Shown here: piece by piece, positions 40,491 through 40,924 of the stretch | Layout: each line of letters begins with the position of its first letter | How positions within the stretch are numbered: the stretch's first letter is position 1 | Source: Sulfurovum sp. | GTDB taxonomy: Bacteria > Campylobacterota > Campylobacteria > Campylobacterales > Sulfurovaceae | NCBI GenBank assembly: GCA_026990595.1 | Contig: JALXCZ010000045.1 | Coordinates: 1 to 40,924, forward strand | Direction: 5' to 3' | DNA length: 40,924 nucleotides | The notes under the pieces: generated by a model | The model's database searches: none | What the model saw: the letters and a program-made list of their open reading frames with translations, nothing else | Told to the model about the DNA's origin: nothing | Made by a program: the position numbers and the translations under genes

Positions 40491-40924
40491 TAGAAAGGTA
40501 TGAAACCGTAGGGGCAGACCTATGTGTCTGCCCTTCAATATGGATAACAAATCAATATACCACGGCATTCAAAGTTAAAGGGCAGACACACGGGTCTGCC
40601 CCTACGGGGTATAAATATAACCGTAAATCATTGCGGTTGAAACATTATGATTATGCACAAGCAGGGTATTATTTTATCACTATTGTGGCACAAAATAGAG
40701 CGCATCTTTTTGGTGAAATTGTGGAGGGTGAGATGGTTTTGAATGAAGCGGGGAGGATGGTTAAAAAATGGCATATGAAATTGGAAGAGAAATTTCAAAA
40801 TATATGCAATCATGAAATGGTTATCATGCCCAATCATATTCATTTTATTGTCCAATTGAAATATGGGCATCAAGGGCAGACACATGGGTCTGCCCCTACG
40901 CAAAACAATATTTCAAATCCCGTA
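40487..40924 (+). CDS. REP-associated (RAYT / IS200-like Y1) transposase, partial at window edge
   Basis: The frame is open from a GTG overlapping the radC stop to the window end (146 codons). RKSLRLKHYDYAQAGYYFITI, then LFGEIVEGEMVLNEAGRMV and VIMPNHIHFIV (HIH, the HUH metal motif) identify a Y1 transposase of the RAYT group; the catalytic Tyr lies beyond the edge. The first 40 codons translate the REP pair at 40508-40605, so the true start may be later (near 40608). A third REP unit (40874-40899) lies inside the frame as well. RAYTs are thought to mobilise REP elements by single-strand cleavage at GTAG-type feet. Confidence 0.75.
   Translation, partial: MIERYETVGADLCVCPSIWITNQYTTAFKVKGQTHGSAPTGYKYNRKSLRLKHYDYAQAGYYFITIVAQNRAHLFGEIVEGEMVLNEAGRMVKKWHMKLEEKFQNICNHEMVIMPNHIHFIVQLKYGHQGQTHGSAPTQNNISNPV
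40508..40605. repeat. REP pair (BIME) next to the RAYT transposase
   Basis: The left unit 40508-40533 is GTAG plus stem GGGCAGAC/GTCTGCCC with a 6-nt loop. The inverted right unit 40580-40605 has the same stem and ends CTAC. The 46-bp spacer is AT-rich. The family is the same as the pair inside the helicase gene (35061-35140). Confidence 0.85.
40874..40899 (+). repeat. REP unit inside the RAYT reading frame
   Basis: GGGCAGAC, a 6-nt loop, GTCTGCCC and CTAC form one 26-bp unit, in the same orientation as 40580-40605. It is translated as part of GQTHGSAPT. A partner unit may follow beyond the window. Confidence 0.75.

Overview
The window looks like chromosome of a low-GC, Gram-negative member of the Campylobacterota, probably a Sulfurovum/Sulfurimonas-type organism. 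This is judged from overall gene content (Suv3-like helicase with a zinc-ribbon tail, DUF6172, small Tat-signal proteins), AT-rich TATAAT promoters and dense gene packing. It is inference, not a database match. Recognisable genes fill almost all of it. There is one tRNA (Arg, CCT), no rRNA and no CRISPR array.

Region by region. 0-11 kb: a zinc-ribbon mini-protein, a DUF819 membrane protein, an isoprenylcysteine-methyltransferase-like protein overlapping a patatin-like lipase, and, divergently, a cardiolipin synthase (cls) plus an EEP-family nuclease. Then come an RluA-type pseudouridine synthase, a DEAD-box helicase, a large Suv3-like helicase and two tiny Tat-signal proteins that share an upstream direct repeat. 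11-15.4 kb: an exported Cys-rich protein, a nitroreductase remnant, a HAD protein, a REP pair, a 172-bp palindromic element, then selD-mnmH, the selenophosphate and 2-selenouridine tRNA pathway. 15.6-31.5 kb: a large envelope-stress block. The plus-strand run is HdeD, APC permease, small membrane protein, EI24, MarC, MscS, DUF202 and a second cls, followed by a 2-Cys peroxiredoxin, a protoglobin-PsiE fusion, a small membrane protein and an MtfA-type peptidase. The convergent minus-strand run is YfdX, second HdeD, small proteins and second APC permease. A CRP/FNR regulator is divergent from YfdX. 31.5-35.6 kb: oleate hydratase, tRNA-Arg, a lipoprotein, a second DEAD-box helicase and DUF6172. 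35.7-39.2 kb: an uncharacterised three-gene operon of coiled-coil proteins, one membrane anchored. 39.3 kb to the edge: ORF6N protein, RadC and the start of a REP-associated (RAYT) transposase.

The most unusual signals are these. (1) Four genes (both cls copies, the DEAD helicase at 6.3-7.6 kb, and mtfA) have a good Shine-Dalgarno at proper spacing in front of an ATT, ATC or ATA codon. Conventional starts would delete a conserved membrane helix or the helicase Q-motif region, and in three of the four no ATG, GTG or TTG exists in the available upstream frame. (2) A GTAG-footed REP pair sits in frame inside the tail of a DEAD-box helicase and gives the same peptide words as the REPs in and around the RAYT frame. 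(3) Two 53-57 aa Tat-signal proteins are each preceded by TTCACA-N5-TTCACA. (4) The stress block combines YfdX, HdeD, PsiE and a zinc protease, reminiscent of the transmissible locus of stress tolerance but with a heme-globin sensor fused to PsiE.
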